From positions 1,039,501 to 1,103,500 of the forward strand of contig JACKLJ010000001.1 of NCBI GenBank assembly GCA_024235955.1: a stretch of DNA of 64,000 bases, in the 5' to 3' direction. The DNA is from Burkholderiaceae bacterium. Its GTDB lineage: Bacteria; Pseudomonadota; Gammaproteobacteria; Burkholderiales; Burkholderiaceae_C. Made by a program: the position numbers and the translations under genes. Shown here one piece after another: positions 63,262-64,000 of this stretch (within the stretch, counting starts at the first letter, position 1; every line of letters starts with the position of its first letter). The notes under the pieces were generated by a model. That model worked only from the letters and a program-made list of their open reading frames with translations, was not told where the DNA came from and did not search any database.

Positions 63262-64000
63262 TCAGCGCGCGGCTACGGGCCGATCCTGGGCCAGGGTCGG
63301 CAGCCACAGCTCCAGCGTGCCCGGGCTGCTCTTGAACTGGCTGGGCAGGCGGGCCACACGCACGCAATCGCCGGTGTTGGCGCACCACCGGTCCGCGATC
63401 GTTGGCTGCAGGGCCAGTGCGCAGGGCAGATCGCCCTTGTCGTGGGCGATCAGGGTGGGCTGCACGTAGGGCACCGGCCGGGCGCTGCCACGCAGTTGGG
63501 CGGAGCGGGTGACGTTTTCCAGCGGCGCCGCCCTCAGACCGCCGACCGTGGAGGCGTCCAGCGCCTGGCGCAGCCGCTCGGCGCTCACGCGCGCCTCGTC
63601 GTCGTAGATCTGGATGAACAGGGTGACGCCGGCACAGGTCTTGAGCGTCGCGGCGGGCGGCGACGCGGCCCCTGCCGCGGGCTGCTCCGGTGCGCTGTCT
63701 GGCGCGTGCGCTGGCGCAGCGCCTGGCCGGGCCGCGGCCACCGGCGGCGGCGCGGGCTGCAGCCGGGCAGCCTCGGGTTCCGACGGCAAGGCCGCCGTAG
63801 CCGGGGATGATGCCTGCGGTGGTGCGGCCGCCGGCGCCTCTCCAGTGGTCGCCGGCGTCGGCTGAGCTACCTCCGGCGTCGCTGCCGGCAGCGGCAGGCC
63901 GCGCAGCAGCGCCCACAGATCGCGCCAGTCGCGCACCATGGGCTGCTCCTGCAGCGGCGGGCTCCAGTAGTTCAGCGCGTCGGTGGCCCCGATGGTGTCC
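63262..64000 (-). CDS. Partial protein of unknown function, truncated at the window edge
   Basis: The frame is open to the right edge, so the N-terminus lies outside. Visible part: about 245 residues. A Trp-rich beginning (ALNYWSPPLQEQPMVRDWRD) is followed by a ~75-residue Pro/Ala linker and a C-terminal domain with LKTCAGVTLFIQIYDDEARV, LRQALDASTVGGL, VPYVQPTLIAHDKG and a closing CANTGDCVRVARLP. Three to four cysteines are conserved-looking. I do not recognise the family. The C-terminal domain might bind a peptide or sugar, but this is a guess. Confidence 0.65.
   Translation of the reverse strand, partial: DTIGATDALNYWSPPLQEQPMVRDWRDLWALLRGLPLPAATPEVAQPTPATTGEAPAAAPPQASSPATAALPSEPEAARLQPAPPPVAAARPGAAPAHAPDSAPEQPAAGAASPPAATLKTCAGVTLFIQIYDDEARVSAERLRQALDASTVGGLRAAPLENVTRSAQLRGSARPVPYVQPTLIAHDKGDLPCALALQPTIADRWCANTGDCVRVARLPSQFKSSPGTLELWLPTLAQDRPVAAR

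Overview
The window is a 64 kb piece of a high-GC betaproteobacterial chromosome, most likely from the family Comamonadaceae (Acidovorax/Ottowia-like; genus not resolvable by eye). Three things point there: the strong G/C bias at third codon positions, the conserved run rluB-ndk-rlmN-pilW-rodZ-ispG-hisS-(yfgM-like)-bamB-der-hfq-hflX-hflK-hflC-DUF2065-hisZ-purA, and a short dispersed repeat (called A here) that I associate from memory with that family. No phage, integrase, transposase, CRISPR array, rRNA or tRNA gene was seen. Base composition looks even, so this is core chromosome with small accessory operons.

Layout. 1-1.6 kb: 3' part of an XPD/DinG-type helicase. 1.7-23 kb: housekeeping block: bamD diverging from rluD, scpB, rluB, ndk, rlmN, pilW, rodZ-like, ispG, hisS, yfgM-like, bamB, der, hfq, hflX, hflK, hflC, hisZ, purA and a phosphoribosyltransferase. 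23-28.4 kb: DUF3617 protein, YeiH-type exporter diverging from a LysR regulator, metC, MscS channel. 28.7-38 kb: DUF2189 membrane protein, a tesA-mnmH-SHMT-like operon diverging from an orphan ybbA-type ATPase, cardiolipin synthase diverging from rlmB, and a membrane diguanylate cyclase. 38-41.2 kb: five small genes (DUF1428, three VOC/PhnB proteins, SRPBCC) read away from a TetR regulator, with two matching palindromes between them. 41.2-48.3 kb: sirtuin, glucarate dehydratase plus a TctC-type binding protein, split chromate transporter, DUF1343/NamZ with a DOMON-like protein, ArsC-like protein. 48.5-53.1 kb: olsB-like, metallophosphoesterase, ppk1 and sixA run. 53.2-64 kb: PaaI thioesterase, two CHRD lipoproteins, YgiQ, a GtrII-like membrane protein, SdpI, an EF-G paralogue, DUF924 and a partial unknown gene.

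The most unusual signal is repeat A, a roughly 55-bp element in about 17 copies. Fifteen lie between genes. Two lie inside genes (rluB and ygiQ), where the element is translated in frame and the stop codon that the typical copy would bring has been changed to a sense codon. This resembles the palindromic elements that insert into Rickettsia proteins. A second, longer hairpin repeat (B) occurs twice. rluB also appears to carry a 1-nt frameshift near its 3' end.
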